DNA from: Cohaesibacteraceae bacterium
GTDB lineage: Bacteria > Pseudomonadota > Alphaproteobacteria > Rhizobiales > Cohaesibacteraceae
DNA length: 8,714 bases
NCBI GenBank assembly: GCA_016764535.1
Contig: JAESRR010000152.1
Coordinates: 1-8,714 of the forward strand
Direction of reading: 5' to 3'
The translations under genes were made by a program, and so were the position numbers. A model generated the notes under the pieces. The model did not search any database. It was not told where the DNA came from and saw nothing but the letters and a program-made list of their open reading frames with translations. Positions 6,863 to 8,714 of this stretch are shown piece after piece; position 1 is the stretch's first letter, and every line of letters starts with the position of its first letter.

Positions 6863-7822
6863 ATGATCAAACAGGTATCAGTTGCTCTATCTATCGTGGC
6901 TCTGGGCGTCGCCAGCATCGGTTCTGCATCCGCTGAAACACGCATCACCTACAAATCCGCAAAATCCACGTCATCCTATTATCAGATGGCTGTGCAGATT
7001 TCCGAAGCAATGAAGGCCGGATCTGACGGCCAGATTATTGTAACGGTTGAGGAAAGCCAGGGATCTGTCCAAAACGTGATGGAAGTCCGTGTACGTGGTG
7101 GAGATTATGTATTCACGACGCCTCCGGTTCTTGTCAAACTGGCCAAACTTGGCAAAGCGATGTTCAAGGACAAAGGCCATCCCAAATTTGCGGAAATTCG
7201 CGCCCTGTTTCCCATTCCATCCCTGACCATGCACTTTGTCGTATCTGACAAAAGTGGCATTTCGGATTTCGCCGGCCTCGAAGGTAAAACCATACTGATC
7301 GGCAAAGGTTCATTCGGCGCGCGAGAAGGTGCCAAATATCTCAAGCTCTTTGGTCTTGAAGACAAAGTCACGCTGGCAAGTGTAGAATTGTCCAATGCTG
7401 TACCAGCATTGAAGAACGGTCAGATCGACGGTTTTGTAACAGCTGGATCATGGCCTGCTCCCAATGTGATTGAAGCTGCCGCTACAACAGGCGTTAAGGT
7501 TCTGTCATTTGATGCAGACCAGATTGCAAAAACCAAACGTACCAGCCTTGTCATTCCTGCGGGAACCTATGCCGGGCAGACAGCAGACATCAATACCACT
7601 TCGCTTCCAGTTGTTGCCTATACAACAACAGCGATGAGTGATGATGCTGCCTACCAGCTGACAAAGACCTATTGGGGACAGAAAGCATCTATGGGCGAGG
7701 GCGCTGCATGGTGGAATGGTGTTGACGCCGGATTGATGCAGAACATTGTTGGCAAAATTCATCCAGGTGCTGTGCGTTATTATATGGAAGCCGGTATAGC
7801 GCTGTCTGACGCGCAGAAATAA
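6863..7822 (+). CDS. TRAP transporter solute-binding protein, TAXI family
   Basis: This 319-residue periplasmic receptor captures a substrate and hands it to a TRAP permease driven by an ion gradient. A Sec signal peptide is visible (MIKQVSVALSIVALGVASIG then SASA, cleavage probably after A24). The mature protein has the TAXI layout: GSVQNVMEV at 67-75, IRALFPI at 112-118, GKTILIGKGSFG at 141-152, ALKNGQIDGFVTAGSWP at 182-198 and the C-terminal HPGAVRYYMEAG at 300-311. The length is usual for the family. The start at 6863 is chosen because GGAGG (6853-6857) lies five bases upstream; a TTG at 6851 in the same frame would overlap that site. The permease follows 59 bases downstream. Some TAXI proteins carry glutamate or 2-oxoglutarate-like acids, but the substrate here cannot be told from sequence. 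Confidence 0.93.
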   Translation: MIKQVSVALSIVALGVASIGSASAETRITYKSAKSTSSYYQMAVQISEAMKAGSDGQIIVTVEESQGSVQNVMEVRVRGGDYVFTTPPVLVKLAKLGKAMFKDKGHPKFAEIRALFPIPSLTMHFVVSDKSGISDFAGLEGKTILIGKGSFGAREGAKYLKLFGLEDKVTLASVELSNAVPALKNGQIDGFVTAGSWPAPNVIEAAATTGVKVLSFDADQIAKTKRTSLVIPAGTYAGQTADINTTSLPVVAYTTTAMSDDAAYQLTKTYWGQKASMGEGAAWWNGVDAGLMQNIVGKIHPGAVRYYMEAGIALSDAQK

Positions 7823-7840
7823 TGACCTGAGTTCCATCGG

Positions 7841-7868
7841 GGGCCGGACGGTTTTCGCCCGGTCCTTT
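7841..7868 (+). terminator. Intercistronic hairpin between TRAP receptor and permease
   Basis: The bases 7841-7850 pair with 7856-7865 around the loop GTTTT, with one A-C mismatch (7848/7858) and one G-T pair (7843/7863). A short T-run (7866-7868) follows. It starts 18 bases after the receptor stop and ends just before the permease start. Such structures often act as partial terminators or protect the upstream message, making more binding protein than permease. The T-run is too short for an efficient terminator, so read-through is expected. Confidence 0.65.
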
Positions 7869-7881
7869 ATGCAATTACGAG

Positions 7882-8714
7882 ATGGCCTGCATGTTATCCG
7901 ACATCCGCATAAATTCGACACATAGTCTGTCTCGTTATCTCCGCCTGGGACTTGCTGTTCTGCTGGTTGGGTTTCATATTCAGTTAATTTTCTCGGGCCT
8001 TGTCCCAAATCTTGTCAGCCGGCCATTGCATATGGCGCTAATCCTTCCGTGGATTTTTGTGTTCCATAAAAATCCGGAAAAATTACTGTTATCAGGCTGG
8101 CTACTTGGTTTTTTGGGATGCAGTGCCGCTATCTGGATCGCGTTCAATCAATCCATGCTTGCGGATCAGTATGGATATCTTGAGAACAGATTTCAAATTG
8201 GCATTGCTATTATATTGTTGACGACTATCCTTGAAGCATCTCGACGCGCCATCGGCTGGCCTCTTCCCATCGTTGCTTTTCTTGCGCTGCTTTATGGTTT
8301 GCTTGGGCAATATATCCCAGGCGAATTCGGACATTCGGGCACGCCTCTTGAAAGCTTTCTGGGAACTTTGACAATTGCGGAAGGCGGTATCTGGGGTAGC
8401 CTGACCGGGGTGTCGGTTGGTGTTGTGGCGATATTCGTCATTTTCGGTGCCGTTCTGAATGCCGGTGAAGCAGGCCAGGGATTTATGAATGTAGCAGCAG
8501 CTGCTGCCGGACGTTTAAAAGGCGGTGCGGGCAAGGTTTCTGTTTTGTCGTCCGCTTTGTTCGGGTCAATTTCCGGTTCCGCATCGGCGAATGTCGCCTC
8601 GACCGGTGCGATAACCCTGCCTGCGATGACGAAACTTGGGTATCCGAAACGTCTCGCGGCCGCGATCGAGGCTGTCGCATCCTCGGGGGGCCAAATAATG
8701 CCACCACTTATGGG
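7882..8714 (+). CDS. TRAP transporter fused permease (DctQ-DctM type), partial (N-terminal 277 residues)
   Basis: The frame runs open to the right edge. It encodes the N-terminal part of the large fused TRAP permease that partners with TAXI receptors. The first helices, at about residues 19-41, 48-62, 69-89 and 105-117, correspond to the small-subunit region. Then come the fusion-type EASRRAIGWPL (118-128), PGEFGHSG (146-153) and the start of the DctM-like domain, with FGAVLNAGEAGQGF, GSISGSASANVASTGAITLP, GYPKRLAAAIEAVASSGGQI and MPPLMG at the edge. These glycine and serine-rich stretches are conserved ion and substrate path segments. ATG 7882 is used; ATG 7891 is an alternative, with GAG (7879-7881) better spaced for it. 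Neither has a strong ribosome binding site. Substrate is unknown and the rest of the protein lies outside the window. Confidence 0.93.
   Translation, partial: MACMLSDIRINSTHSLSRYLRLGLAVLLVGFHIQLIFSGLVPNLVSRPLHMALILPWIFVFHKNPEKLLLSGWLLGFLGCSAAIWIAFNQSMLADQYGYLENRFQIGIAIILLTTILEASRRAIGWPLPIVAFLALLYGLLGQYIPGEFGHSGTPLESFLGTLTIAEGGIWGSLTGVSVGVVAIFVIFGAVLNAGEAGQGFMNVAAAAAGRLKGGAGKVSVLSSALFGSISGSASANVASTGAITLPAMTKLGYPKRLAAAIEAVASSGGQIMPPLM

Noticed and set aside
7505..8008. 167-codon minus-strand ORF
   Set aside because: It lies opposite the end of the TRAP receptor, the hairpin and the permease start. Its Cys- and Arg-rich composition matches no family and looks like a shadow.
1..8714. Mobile element, CRISPR array, tRNA or defence system
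   Set aside because: I saw no transposase or integrase motifs, regularly spaced repeats, cloverleaf-like sequences or defence-domain signatures on either strand.

Overview
The window reads as a chromosomal segment of a motile, Gram-negative, probably marine or aquatic alphaproteobacterium. That placement is an inference. It rests on the chemoreceptor type (a helical-bundle sensor with the residues MTAAIT and HQLEQ after TM1), a TAXI-type TRAP transporter, a MarR regulator, moderate base composition in genes and very AT-rich spacers. I see no rRNA, tRNA, CRISPR array, insertion sequence or phage gene.

Left part (1-2088), all minus strand. A promoter with a 13-bp inverted-repeat operator drives a MarR-family regulator. 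Fifty-five bases after it comes an unrecognised multi-pass membrane protein that runs off the left edge. Upstream of the regulator lies a stand-alone membrane acyltransferase (acyltransferase-3 family).

Middle part (2370-6415), minus strand. Two tandem paralogous methyl-accepting chemotaxis proteins are separated by a 474-base AT-rich spacer. The copy at 2370-4157 is intact (595 aa). The copy at 4632-6415 is broken twice: a net one-base loss inside the TM1 codons (6312-6334) and an in-frame TAA at 5313-5315. Undoing both would give a 594-aa receptor, almost the same length as its neighbour, so it looks like a recently inactivated duplicate. A strain or assembly difference should be excluded.

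Right part (6416-8714), plus strand. A 447-base AT-rich divergent region carries candidate promoters and a possible 53-codon secreted-peptide ORF. It leads to a periplasmic TAXI-type TRAP solute receptor with a strong ribosome binding site. A GC-rich hairpin follows, then the start of a fused TRAP permease (DctQM type) that runs off the right edge. Receptor and permease together form one uptake system of unknown substrate.

The functional themes are sensing (chemoreceptors), uptake (TRAP), envelope modification (acyltransferase) and a small MarR-controlled unit. Nothing in the window is clearly a new biological system. The most notable observations are the doubly broken chemoreceptor, the well-formed MarR operator beside an unknown membrane protein, and the small secreted-type ORF upstream of the transporter.
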